From Vibrio spartinae (GTDB lineage: Bacteria; Pseudomonadota; Gammaproteobacteria; Enterobacterales; Vibrionaceae): a DNA stretch of 64,000 nucleotides. Location: contig NZ_AP024907.1 in assembly GCF_024347135.1 (NCBI RefSeq), forward strand, positions 1,541,001 through 1,605,000, given 5' to 3'. How positions within the stretch are numbered: the first letter of the stretch is position 1; every line of letters begins with the position of its first letter. Below are positions 29,711-39,285 of this stretch, piece by piece. The translations under genes and the position numbers were made by a program. The notes beneath the pieces are model-generated. The model ran no database searches and was not told the DNA's origin. It worked only from the letters and a program-made list of their open reading frames with translations.

Positions 29711-29964
29711 ATGATGAGTCCATTCGAACACTCTGGCGCCTTACGTGAAGCCAATCGTCTCATTGAGCAAGCTTTAGCCACCGGCCAGAATCATCTCGAT
29801 TTAAGCCAATTAAATCTCAGGCAACTCCCCCCACAGCTTGAAAAGCTCTCGCAGCAGTTAACCTCGTTGAATGTGAGTACAGAAGCCTGAGCAGTTTGTC
29901 TGGGATAGAAAATCTGACGTCAATTAATGTCGTTGGATATGAGTTGGTGTTTGTTAAACTATAA
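29711..29964 (+). pseudogene. Frameshifted leucine-rich-repeat gene fragment
   Basis: Frame 1 from the ATG at 29711 gives 59 residues ending in an LRR start (LDLSQLNLRQLPPQLEKL, LTSLNV). It hits a stop at 29888. Another frame continues the repeat (SLSSLSGIENLTSINV) to a stop at 29962-29964. The LRR pattern crossing the frames indicates a disabled gene, probably truncated at its 3' end. It precedes the unrecognised 30059-31915 gene and may once have been its partner or N-terminus. Confidence 0.65.
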
Positions 29965-30058
29965 GTGCACTCACCGCATTCATCGTTTGTCAGTCCGAGT
30001 AGGTACATCTATACGCCTTTAAAATAGTCGTATCTTGCATCGTAAGTGGCTGACAAAA

Positions 30059-31915
30059 ATGAGTGAAGCAGAAAGACTGAAGGTAGTATTTAATAAATTA
30101 AGGACAAGTGGTACGCAGCAAGACTGGATTCGCAACGAGTGTCTTGCCAACGACGACAAATATACCAAAACAGACTACACGAAAGAGTTCGTGTTGTTTG
30201 AAGCTGAGGATGATGAGATTGAGATCATCATGCTCGAAGGTTTGTCTCTCAACCATGTGTCCTTGTACCAGATTTTTATCCGAGACCTAGATACTAAAAA
30301 AGTCCGGTTTCCTTTTAATACTGGTGATTCGGAGTTAAAAGACAGCCTCTCACCCGAAACCTATACCGATTATAAATTTACTAAACTCAACAAGATTTCT
30401 TCTCTGAATGGGGAGACGATAAAACCATGTAAAGAGTTTAAAGAGAAGTACGCTTACAATCTGACTAAAATGCAGCGCTGGGGTACGGCATCGAGAAGCT
30501 GCCTCGTTGCAATCCCCGATAGTGCAATGCTGCCAAAAACCGATAGTTGTCAGAGTCAAAAAAGAAAATCCGACGACTCTTTGTGGGTGCCACTAAAGGA
30601 ATTGGAGCAAGGGGAAAAGGCTCAGGATAAACGTTTTTTCGAAGCTATGAAGTTTGAGAAAGAAAACCATGTAATTATCGATTCGGGGAAATGTAAGCTT
30701 TATTCATTGAAAACCGGGGTGACTTATGTTGGCAACTGTTCGCAAAAAGTGCACGGTAAGAACCTGCTAGAAGCCAATTCGACCTTTGCCATGAGCCGCT
30801 CTCAGGCGATAGCTAGTGCTACAAAAAACCGAGATGCGATAGATGAAACCTTCGTTATTCAAAAGGAGTTGCTGACGATTACCTCAAAGATTAATCTCGG
30901 TGGTTCTGCCCGAGATGGATTTCAGGTCCGGGATCTATCGGATATGGACCTCACCAAGGAGAATTACCTGCCGGGACACGCGATTCCCTATAGTGCCAAA
31001 TCGTTTTGCTTAGCCGATAATTCACCCGATAGCGATCTGAGCTTTTGGCAACACAATTTCGCCTATCCGTGTGGTAGGGCCAAGGCCCGGTTGTTTCTCG
31101 AATTCGGTTTGATGCAGACTTCGGTCAACGCGCAAAATTATCTGGTTGCCTTTAATAAGCCGGAACGGGGACTGGGCAGTGGATTTCGCTCTAAGATTGA
31201 AATTACTCGATTTATTCTGAGGGATATCGGCGATTCGTTTTGGCACAATAAGTATGTAGAGGCAATACTGGGCGAGGAAAGCGGCTGTTATCCGCAATTT
31301 AAAGACGAAGAGAATGACAATAAACTTGGGCATACCTTGGTGTATTCTTCTTCCGAAATTTTCCCGGCGCCTTTAATGCTCAGGTTTGGTTCTGCGGTAG
31401 TGATTAATGGTCACGGCTTTGGCAGATGTTTAGAAAAACGGCGGGGTTGGAGTAAGTCTCATGTATTGGAGCTGGGTCAGACAATCATCGATGGTTTTGT
31501 CAGTTATGTGCGGGAAGTCGGTTTGCTCGATCAGATACTAGAAAATAATGGTAGTGGCTTTAAATCGAAGAAAACCAAGGAGCATAGCATAGAAGATATT
31601 CTGAACACGGGGCGCTTGTTTCAGTACGCCGGTAGCGGGACCGATTACACCAATACGAATGTTGAGGAGTATAGTAAAAATGAAGATTGGGCCTCACTTG
31701 AAGCCTTTCAAACCGTGCGTAAGGTCATCCATCTAAACAAGCACAAAATCAAAACGGACGATGATATTGTCAAAGCCCTTACTGCTGAAGAGGTATGCAT
31801 CTGTTTTGCTTTGGAAAACAGTCTGTTCGGTTCTACGAAAAAACACGCAATGTTAAAACGTTATCTCGACAAAAAAGTCAGGTTACCCGACGTTGTCAAT
31901 TATCCGAAGGATTGA
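30059..31915 (+). CDS. Large unrecognised protein, possible NIS-synthetase-like motif
   Basis: 618 residues from ATG 30059 (an in-frame TTG lies at 30035; both have weak ribosome sites). No signal peptide or membrane segment. I do not recognise the family. Near residue 360, GRAKARLFLEFGL is followed by NAQNYLVAF and then FILRDIGD. The spacing and pattern recall the H-x-Q-N ... R-D segment of IucA/IucC siderophore synthetases, but the His is replaced by Asn and the other IucA/IucC boxes are not evident, so this is only a lead. It lies between an LRR fragment and a DSR1-type defence gene on the same strand; a role in defence or conflict is plausible but inferred. Confidence 0.6.
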   Translation: MSEAERLKVVFNKLRTSGTQQDWIRNECLANDDKYTKTDYTKEFVLFEAEDDEIEIIMLEGLSLNHVSLYQIFIRDLDTKKVRFPFNTGDSELKDSLSPETYTDYKFTKLNKISSLNGETIKPCKEFKEKYAYNLTKMQRWGTASRSCLVAIPDSAMLPKTDSCQSQKRKSDDSLWVPLKELEQGEKAQDKRFFEAMKFEKENHVIIDSGKCKLYSLKTGVTYVGNCSQKVHGKNLLEANSTFAMSRSQAIASATKNRDAIDETFVIQKELLTITSKINLGGSARDGFQVRDLSDMDLTKENYLPGHAIPYSAKSFCLADNSPDSDLSFWQHNFAYPCGRAKARLFLEFGLMQTSVNAQNYLVAFNKPERGLGSGFRSKIEITRFILRDIGDSFWHNKYVEAILGEESGCYPQFKDEENDNKLGHTLVYSSSEIFPAPLMLRFGSAVVINGHGFGRCLEKRRGWSKSHVLELGQTIIDGFVSYVREVGLLDQILENNGSGFKSKKTKEHSIEDILNTGRLFQYAGSGTDYTNTNVEEYSKNEDWASLEAFQTVRKVIHLNKHKIKTDDDIVKALTAEEVCICFALENSLFGSTKKHAMLKRYLDKKVRLPDVVNYPKD

Positions 31916-32247
31916 TTTGATATTCGCTGTTAGGTAGAAGTTACGGAAATAGAGGAGCACCATTCATTCTAAATTCTAGCTCACTGGGAAGAGATGTTAA
32001 GGGACACATCTTGGAGAATAACAGGGACACACATTTCTGGGGAAAGTAGAGAGACATTAAAAGCACTGCTGGTGGAATAGCTTTGTTACAGAATGATCCA
32101 GTAACCTGAATTATTCGAGTATTCAAGTGAGATTTACCTACATTACCCATCTATTCTTTGCATTTTCCGTGAATGAAATGAATGTTCAGATATGCATCAT
32201 TTGTTATATTTGTTCATCATAAAGATGGATGACAATAAGGACATTGA
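31916..32247. other. Intergenic region with possible mobile-element debris
   Basis: No supported gene. Tandem-like phrases GGGACACATCTT and GGGACACACATT at about 31999 and 32029 resemble sequences often seen beside Y1-type transposase genes; this is a weak resemblance. The last 30 bases carry AAGGA, the ribosome site of the next gene. Confidence 0.35.
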
Positions 32248-35200
32248 ATGCGTTTTATCGAGAATGGCCCCTCAATCCCGGATGAGTTGCTGACAGCGAG
32301 AGATCAAGGACGGGTTGTTTTCTTCTGTGGGGCTGGTGTTTCCAGAGCGAAAGCTGATTTAGTCGATTTCTTTGGGTTGGTTAATAAAGTTACGTCACAG
32401 CTTGGGGTTCAGTCAGACAGTGATGTCATGAAATTACTCCAAGTATCCGATCAGACAAAAGCTAGTACTGGCATTGAAGGAATTGTCTCAGCGGATCGTC
32501 TTTTTGGTTTACTGGAACGTGAATTTTCATCCAGGGAGATTTATCGGGAAGTTGCCAACGCTCTTGTTCCAAAGTCAGATGTTGATTTGAGCGCCCATCG
32601 AACGATGCTCAGATTGGCACGAACCCGAGAAAATGCCATCCGTCTTGTGACAACGAACTTTGATCGTCTGTTTGAGTTAGCCAATGTCAACCTGCCAACT
32701 TTTATCCCGCCCAAGCTACCCGATTTATCTCATCCGGATGAGTTTCACGGGGCAGTTTATCTTCACGGCAGAATTAATGATGAAGGAAGTGATGCCGATG
32801 GTGGCAGCTTTGTACTTTCCAGCTCAGAATTCGGAGAAGCATATTTGTCGCGTGGTTGGGCAACCTCTTTTGTGAAAGAGATTCTGAAGAAATATATTGT
32901 GGTTTTCGTCGGCTATTCGGCAGATGACCCACCGGTACAATATTTACTTGAAGCTTTGAGTAAGGACTCAGATCATTTCAATGATATTTATGCGTTTCAG
33001 ATTGGGAATGCAAGTGAAGCGAATGTAAAGTGGCAGCATAAGGGGGTGAAAGCCATTGCATTTGATCAGTATGATGCGCTTTGGAACACTCTCGAAGCAT
33101 GGGCAGAGCGAGCCGATGACCCTGATGAATGGGTGCGTAAAGTCCTTGAAAAAGCGCAATCTAGGCCTGAATTGCTAAAACCTCATGAGCGGGGGCAAAT
33201 TGCGTATCTTGTCTCGACTGCAGAGGGAGCGCGAGCGTTTGCAAAGGCTGATAATTTACCACCAGCAGCTTGGTTAAATGTGTTTGACTCGAAACTGCGT
33301 TATGAAAAACCGAAGCACTCCTATTTTGAAGAGCCTCAAGAGATTGTTGATCCTTTTGATTTATACGCTTTAGATTCTGATTTTGCACCGCAACAAATTA
33401 GATCTGAAGATATCTACGCTGATCGTGAAATCCCCGAGGATGCTTGGGACGCTTTTGATCTTAATTCGTCAGATATTATTTCAGTAAACGAGCAAAGAAT
33501 GCTTTGGTTTCGTAAGAATAATGAACTTTCAACGCTCCCTAATCGATTGGAACAAATCGCATTATGGATCAGCCGGGTAGCCGATCAACCTGAAGCAATA
33601 TGGTGGTCATTGAAGCAACCTTATCTGCATCCTTGGGTGAAACAATTGATTCTGTCAAAAATAAATCATTATCCAAACTCGGCTGTATGTGATGCATGGG
33701 GATATTTGTTTGATTCGTTTGACAATAAAAAAGATTTCAATGTTTTTAGATTCTTACGAAAAGTAACCGCCAGAGGGTGGAGTCATCAGTTATTACGTGA
33801 ATTTGCCGCTGAAATTAAACCTTATCTTACAGTTTCTGAACCATTTAGCCGTAATAAAAATACAGACTTAGAAAATATTCGAATCAGCGACTTTATTTCC
33901 TTACGGGTTCAGTATCCATCATTATCCAGAGAGATAACAGTTCCGGATGAATGGTTAGCTCGAGTGGTCGTAGTGCTCCGTCGTAATATAGAATTTGCGG
34001 TTGAACTATCTGAAATTGGTAGATTTGGCTGGCGAGATGATTTTTCAATTCACTCTGGAAATAATGCATTCCGAGGACAGAATCGTTTATCAACATGGGT
34101 TCAGTTCTTGATTGTTCAATTTGAAAAACTATGTCTATTTGATCCAGTGGCCGCACAAGCTGAATTTTCTAAATGGCCTCATGATGATGTGGAAGTATTT
34201 GCCAAGCTCAGAATGTGGGCTATTGGAAAAACAGGCTTAATTCCCAACAAACAATTTACTTATGTATTTGAGAGTATTCCTGAAGAGGCACTGTGGAACC
34301 CTCGTCATAGCAGCGACCTGCTTCCGGCGCTTAAAGCACGATGGGACGATTTAAATATAGAAAACCAGCTTATGGTTGAAAGGAAATTTATTGAAGGTCC
34401 CCCTCGATGGGAAGATGAGAGTGACGAAGCGTATCAGAATAGAAGGACTCGACGAGTCCTCAATAGATTAATCTGGCTTCAACAACAAGGTTGTACTCTC
34501 CAGACGGATACGTCAGAGCTTGAACAGCTGAGAAGCCATATCCCTGAGTGGCAACCTGAGCATGCACAGGATGAAATGAAAGCAAATAGTTCCGGGGTTT
34601 ATCGTGTTCGTACAAAAGATGATTATTCAGTATTAAATGGTGTACCACTGAATCAAATCCTTATTCGTGCAAATGAAGAGTCTGGCAGAAGTGAAGATCG
34701 CCGAACTCAGTTTGATCCATTTCTCGGTTTATCAAAAGAGTGCCCCGTCAGAGCTTTTTCAGCATTAAGATGTGCTGTTAAACAGGGTGAAATCCCTGAA
34801 TGGGCATGGCGAACGTTTCTTCAACCCCATATCCGTAAAGAGGATAAACCACGATTAACAGTTTTGATTGCTGCTCAAATACTTCGTTTGCCTTGTGAGC
34901 AGGCCGCAAAAATTATTGTGCCGATTTGCTATTGGATAAATGAAACATGTTCTGTAATTGCTGAACATGACCAAGCACTTTTTTATCAATTAATCTCTAA
35001 ATCAATCAAAACATTGTCTCATCCAGTTATTCAAGTTCATTTTTCAATCGTCCGGGGAGACAGAGAGCCTGACTGGTTATTTGAATCCATTAATTCTTCT
35101 GTAGGCCAACTTACCTTGTCATTCTTTGAAGAGCCCCAAATCAATTGGATAAAGTCAGATAATGAGTCTTCTAGTTGGCTGGTATTGTTAGAAAATCTAT

Positions 35201-35991
35201 TGATATTGCCCGGAGAGTCACATCGATATGTCATTGCTGTGATGACACGAAATTTGAGTTGGTTCTATGGTATTAATGCTCACTGGACACAGAAATATCT
35301 ACTTTCAATTCTTGATGGAAGTGATTTGGCAGACAAAGAAGCATTCTGGTCTGGTGTTTTGTCAGGAGAGACTATCCTAGGGGAAGATATATTCTTTATT
35401 CTCAAACCTTATTTAATTGAAATGGCCCATTCAGATAATGCAGAAAAGCGGAGATTCTTAAACTCGATCGTAAGTTTGCTGTCTTCAGCCTGGAGTATTA
35501 TTGATGAAGAAACATCCGAAAAATGGGTTTCAGACCAAGAACTCCGCGATCTCTTGATTTCTGCTGATGATAAGTTTCGTTGTCAGGTATTATGGAATAT
35601 ACGTAATTTTGATGAACAGATATGGTTTTTACATTTTAAAGAGTTAATTTCTTCTGTCTGGCCGCGTCAATTAGTAGCTAAAACGCCAGCAGTTTCACAT
35701 ACGTTTGTCGAAATAGCTTTGGATGCCGAATCTCATTTTATTGATGTCGTAGTGTCGATCTTACCTTTTTTAACCCGGTTAGAGCGCGCCGGAGATTTGT
35801 ATATTCATCATGATGATTTTCTCAAGCGGCACCCAAAAGAAGCGGTTCTTCTTTTTCATACGGTTTTACCGGACGATGCCTACTTATGGCCTTATGCGTT
35901 TGGTGAATGGCTCGAAACCATAAAAGCATCTTATGCGGAAGCTGATGATGAGCAGTTGATTGAGCTGAGCCGGAAGTGGGATGCGAGATAA
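32248..35991 (+). CDS. dsr1: DSR1-type SIR2 anti-phage defence protein
   Basis: 1247 residues. The N-terminal SIR2 domain (about 20-290) shows FFCGAGVS, TTNFDRLF, YLHGRI and FVGYSADDPP, the NAD-binding and catalytic elements of SIR2-like NADases. The long helical C-terminal region has no other recognised catalytic motif. Domain layout and length match defence-associated sirtuin DSR1, a single-gene system whose family depletes NAD+ on phage sensing. AAGGA lies 8 bases before the ATG. GC is lower than in the biosynthetic cluster. Its place between two MNT-HEPN copies and beside a toxin/immunity pair supports a defence role. Distinguishing DSR1 from other SIR2 defence families needs a profile search. 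Confidence 0.82.
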   Translation: MRFIENGPSIPDELLTARDQGRVVFFCGAGVSRAKADLVDFFGLVNKVTSQLGVQSDSDVMKLLQVSDQTKASTGIEGIVSADRLFGLLEREFSSREIYREVANALVPKSDVDLSAHRTMLRLARTRENAIRLVTTNFDRLFELANVNLPTFIPPKLPDLSHPDEFHGAVYLHGRINDEGSDADGGSFVLSSSEFGEAYLSRGWATSFVKEILKKYIVVFVGYSADDPPVQYLLEALSKDSDHFNDIYAFQIGNASEANVKWQHKGVKAIAFDQYDALWNTLEAWAERADDPDEWVRKVLEKAQSRPELLKPHERGQIAYLVSTAEGARAFAKADNLPPAAWLNVFDSKLRYEKPKHSYFEEPQEIVDPFDLYALDSDFAPQQIRSEDIYADREIPEDAWDAFDLNSSDIISVNEQRMLWFRKNNELSTLPNRLEQIALWISRVADQPEAIWWSLKQPYLHPWVKQLILSKINHYPNSAVCDAWGYLFDSFDNKKDFNVFRFLRKVTARGWSHQLLREFAAEIKPYLTVSEPFSRNKNTDLENIRISDFISLRVQYPSLSREITVPDEWLARVVVVLRRNIEFAVELSEIGRFGWRDDFSIHSGNNAFRGQNRLSTWVQFLIVQFEKLCLFDPVAAQAEFSKWPHDDVEVFAKLRMWAIGKTGLIPNKQFTYVFESIPEEALWNPRHSSDLLPALKARWDDLNIENQLMVERKFIEGPPRWEDESDEAYQNRRTRRVLNRLIWLQQQGCTLQTDTSELEQLRSHIPEWQPEHAQDEMKANSSGVYRVRTKDDYSVLNGVPLNQILIRANEESGRSEDRRTQFDPFLGLSKECPVRAFSALRCAVKQGEIPEWAWRTFLQPHIRKEDKPRLTVLIAAQILRLPCEQAAKIIVPICYWINETCSVIAEHDQALFYQLISKSIKTLSHPVIQVHFSIVRGDREPDWLFESINSSVGQLTLSFFEEPQINWIKSDNESSSWLVLLENLLILPGESHRYVIAVMTRNLSWFYGINAHWTQKYLLSILDGSDLADKEAFWSGVLSGETILGEDIFFILKPYLIEMAHSDNAEKRRFLNSIVSLLSSAWSIIDEETSEKWVSDQELRDLLISADDKFRCQVLWNIRNFDEQIWFLHFKELISSVWPRQLVAKTPAVSHTFVEIALDAESHFIDVVVSILPFLTRLERAGDLYIHHDDFLKRHPKEAVLLFHTVLPDDAYLWPYAFGEWLETIKASYAEADDEQLIELSRKWDAR

Positions 35992-36679
35992 TTTTTCATT
36001 CGGTGGCTTTTTTTGGGGGCAGACAATCAAGGTCGTGTTGTAACGAGCCTGATATGAAATCCGTCATTCCCTCTGGGGGATCATTTCAAGCCTTTCTCGA
36101 ACGGCTTTGTACCGGGCATCTGGTATTGCTCACAGATGTTCCGTCTATCCCTTTACTGACTCAAGATCGGGATGAATTGGAGAATCAATATTGGCGGGGA
36201 TGTACCTCAGCTTGATGAAGCTTTAGATGACAGACATGATATCGTCGGTTGTGGTGGTAACGTGAATATGATTTTTGATCGTGATTATCGATTAAAAACG
36301 TTGATTTCTTATTACCTAATAGTCCTCTTTATGTTCGCTATATTGAAACTGAACTCAGTTTTTTCAGTCAATCATCTGTTGACCAATGAGGTTGCAAGGC
36401 TGATGCATCAGCAAGAGTGACAATGACGGCTTAGGGAATGTAATTTAGAGCCGTTTTGTGTTGTAGCGGCTCTGTTTAAAATACTATTCTCTAATCTTAT
36501 TTTCTTCGAATGCACTGATGAGTTGATACAATTAAAACAGTCAGTGGCAGTCCAAGCCCGGGCTGAGATGTTCCTTCAGAAAAATACCTTTCCTCTTTGC
36601 CTGATTGGGGTGATCTTCATTTTCATCAGGATTCATATAACCGTTTGGTTATAATAGCCTCGGTTCTGTTTCTGTTCAT
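35992..36679. other. Spacer with degraded coding remnants
   Basis: Two short ORFs in different frames (36055-36215, 53 residues; and a frame ending at 36420) overlap. The second contains a hydrophobic stretch (SYYLIVLFMFAILKL). They may be pieces of one decayed gene, but nothing is recognised. From 36421 to 36679 I see no gene. Confidence 0.35.
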
Positions 36680-37687
36680 ATGTGTATTGATGTATATTTG
36701 GCTTTTTTATATGAACGAGAAATTGTAGTGACCCCCGAACGTTTTAAAGCGTATGAAAAAACTTTCAAGAGAAAAGCGACAAAGGTATCGGCTAGACCGC
36801 ATGTCATTTACTGGACGCCGGAGCCTGAAACATCCGAAAACGACGATACCCGGTCAGAAGAGAAAACCCCGCTGACTCTGAAAGAACGTCATCAGAAGCA
36901 GATACAGGAAAATATCCGAGCCAACGACAAGGCATTTGAAGCGGTTCAGGCACGAAAGGCGGCGGTCAAAGTCGATCCGAACAATATGTACTGGCCGGCA
37001 TACAACCCGCTGGCCGAGGACGGAGAAAAGGAAATCCGGGTAGAGTACATCGAGAAGATCACCAGTATTGCGGTGCTGTCTATCGAGGAAGCCAGAGAGT
37101 TTTATCAGTCCCTGGGAGGAAAAGATACGCTCGAAGATTTCAAGAACTACGGCGACCTGAGCAAGGGAAGCGCGGAGGCTTACGCAACGGCCAAGGGCTT
37201 AGGTGGCCTTGGTGTGAAGTCCTATACCAAGACGATTCATGGGAAAGACTGGATTATTATCAAGGACTTTCGGAAGTATCAGCAGACCCTGATGAAAGGA
37301 AATAAGTGGGGAGCCAATCACCCGAGAGTAATCAAGATGGGGCTTGGTATGAACAACCTGAAGGGAGCTGTACGCTATGTGAAGTTCAATGCCGGGATTG
37401 AGATAGCCTTTGCTATCGGGATTAATGCAGCAGATTACATCATGAGGGATGATGAGACTCTGAGCGAATTTGTAGGGAATTCAGCCGGAGATATGGTAAA
37501 AGGGATTGTCTCTTTGATTGGAGCTGCCGTAATAACTACTGTTATATTGCCCGCAACGGCTAGTGTTCTATTCTCTGGTGCTGTGTTTGCTGTCGCTTCC
37601 TTTGTCATCGGTAAAGGTGTTGATTATGTTGATGATATTGGAGGATACACCGATGATTTTACAAACGCTGTGAAGGAATTATTTTAG
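36680..37687 (+). CDS. Probable pore-forming-type toxin or effector
   Basis: 335 residues (a GTG at 36728 is an alternative start). The N-terminal 130 residues are charged, with YWTPEPE and MYWPAYNP. The C-terminal 70 residues hold a long hydrophobic hairpin (IVSLIGAAVITTVILPATAS then VLFSGAVFAVASFVIG), as in colicin-like pore formers. The downstream gene overlaps by one base and encodes a small multi-pass membrane protein, the standard arrangement for a membrane-active toxin and its immunity protein. No secretion marker (PAAR, Rhs, VgrG) is present, so the delivery route is unknown. Function is inferred from topology and context. Confidence 0.55.
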   Translation: MCIDVYLAFLYEREIVVTPERFKAYEKTFKRKATKVSARPHVIYWTPEPETSENDDTRSEEKTPLTLKERHQKQIQENIRANDKAFEAVQARKAAVKVDPNNMYWPAYNPLAEDGEKEIRVEYIEKITSIAVLSIEEAREFYQSLGGKDTLEDFKNYGDLSKGSAEAYATAKGLGGLGVKSYTKTIHGKDWIIIKDFRKYQQTLMKGNKWGANHPRVIKMGLGMNNLKGAVRYVKFNAGIEIAFAIGINAADYIMRDDETLSEFVGNSAGDMVKGIVSLIGAAVITTVILPATASVLFSGAVFAVASFVIGKGVDYVDDIGGYTDDFTNAVKELF

Positions 37688-38109
37688 TGATTATTTTTAG
37701 AATCGTCCTTACTTTTCTATTCATGTGTCTTGGTGGCTTTTTTAGCTTGGATATTATGGGGAAGCTACTTATAACCACAGATGTTGTAAAAGTTGACGGT
37801 ATTCTCAATATATGGGGAAGCTATGGTTCATTCTTGGTTGGCTTCTATCTTCTACTTTATTGGTGTGATCAAGTCATTAGTCTTCCTTTTTCTATTGGAG
37901 ATTTTAACCGAATAGGGGTCATTCTTCTTCTTGTCGTTTCTCCATTACTTACTATAGTGACATATGCAAAGCTTCATGCAGATATATCCGACTATGTTGA
38001 GTGTACAGATCTCCGTAAAATTTCAAGTCGTTATTCAAGCCATACCTATGCAGTTTCAGAAGAGCTGTGCCAGCAAGCGCTTGAAGAGAAAGCAAAGCGC
38101 CGTCGTTGA
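37687..38109 (+). CDS. Small membrane protein, likely immunity partner
   Basis: 140 residues starting at GTG in the overlap TAGTG with the previous gene, which implies translational coupling. Three hydrophobic segments (about 4-24, 45-66, 75-96) are followed by a Cys-containing hydrophilic tail (CTDLRKISSRYSSHTYA). Tail and topology recall small membrane proteins of the DUF1240 type found beside toxins. It probably protects the inner membrane against the upstream toxin. No motif proves this. Confidence 0.55.
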   Translation: MIIFRIVLTFLFMCLGGFFSLDIMGKLLITTDVVKVDGILNIWGSYGSFLVGFYLLLYWCDQVISLPFSIGDFNRIGVILLLVVSPLLTIVTYAKLHADISDYVECTDLRKISSRYSSHTYAVSEELCQQALEEKAKRRR

Positions 38110-38240
38110 TTATGTGATTTTTATCACAAAACCATAGCTCCGAAACAGATGTATGCCGAACTGTATGCTTTAGAAATAACGACTTAATTATTTTTATTAA
38201 AATCATATTATTACATTAATAAGTCGGATTCCTCACTCGA

Positions 38241-38403
38241 TCTATACCGTAAAATCAATGTTGCAGCATGAGAATACATTGATGTGAAGTGCCTCGGGAA
38301 AAGGCCGCGACATGGATTCAAACTGGTGAAAAACCATAGACTTTTGCGCAGCAGCTCGCCACACTGTGGGCATTGTTCACTAACTGATTCAAATTATTCA
38401 GGT
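38241..38403 (+). repeat. Leader repeat copy C, upstream of MNT-HEPN gene 2
   Basis: Third copy of the leader, sharing with copy A also the TCTATACCG segment left of the hairpin, and with copy B the whole stretch up to the ATG. Together with the following gene it forms the right-hand arm of a direct repeat of about 1 kb. Confidence 0.85.
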
Positions 38404-39285
38404 ATGAAGACTTCATTCGACCATCTTCCCGAACGTAAACAGCATGAACTTGCGCTGATCTCGGCCATTTTGCGCGATACGCTGGAAGAATACCTCGTTG
38501 GTAAGCAGGGGAGTAAAGCCGAGTTCAGGATCCTGAAAATCATTCTGTTCGGCAGTCACGCCAAAGGCGGTTGGGTGCGGGATATTCCCAACGGCTATGT
38601 CAGTGACTACGACATTCTGGTGATCGTCAACAAACCCTCGTTGGTGGAAGAGGATCTCGTCTGGCGCAGGGCGGAAGAGCAGATCGACCGCAAAGTCAAA
38701 AGCGCACCGCTGGGTCTGATCGTACATACTTTGGAAGAAGTGAATGAACAGCTCAGACAAGGTCACTACTTCTTCAAAGATATTCGCGAAGAGGGCATCG
38801 AAATCTTTGCCGCGACGCCGAGAGAACTGGCCGAGCCGGGGGATCTGAGCGATGAAGAACGTCGTCAAATCGCCCAAGGGCACTATGATTACTGGTTTGA
38901 AAGTGCACAGCAATTTTTTCATTTCTTTGGTCAGGCTCTTTCTGATAAGAAATGGCTGAGCAACGCAGCATTTCAACTCCACCAATCCACAGAGCGGTTC
39001 TTCGCCTGTACCTTACTGGTTCTGACCAACTACTTACCCAAAACCCACAATATCGAAAAGCTGAAAAAATACTGTGCCGGGCAAGATCTTGCTTTCGCTG
39101 ATATCTTCCCGATGGACGACAAATTCCACCGCCGCAGCTTCCGCCGCCTGCAACGCGCCTACATCGACGCCCGTTACTCGATGCATTACGAAATCACCGA
39201 AGAAGAACTGGTGTATCTGCAAGGGGAAGTGGAGAAGCTGAAAACGCTGGTGGAGCAGGTTTGTCTGACGCGGCTTGAGGGGTAA
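38404..39285 (+). CDS. Nucleotidyltransferase-HEPN fusion protein (copy 2)
   Basis: 293 residues, paralogue of the 28637 gene. The MNT motif GSHAKGGW and the DYDILVIV strand are unchanged. The HEPN half again ends with ERFFACTLLVLTNYLPKTH and YIDARYSMHYEITEEEL. Residues of about 155-225 diverge from copy 1 while both ends stay nearly identical, a mosaic pattern pointing to recombination or gene conversion between members. The same leader stands upstream. It probably acts as a self-contained MNT-HEPN module; substrate and trigger are unknown. Confidence 0.82.
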   Translation: MKTSFDHLPERKQHELALISAILRDTLEEYLVGKQGSKAEFRILKIILFGSHAKGGWVRDIPNGYVSDYDILVIVNKPSLVEEDLVWRRAEEQIDRKVKSAPLGLIVHTLEEVNEQLRQGHYFFKDIREEGIEIFAATPRELAEPGDLSDEERRQIAQGHYDYWFESAQQFFHFFGQALSDKKWLSNAAFQLHQSTERFFACTLLVLTNYLPKTHNIEKLKKYCAGQDLAFADIFPMDDKFHRRSFRRLQRAYIDARYSMHYEITEEELVYLQGEVEKLKTLVEQVCLTRLEG

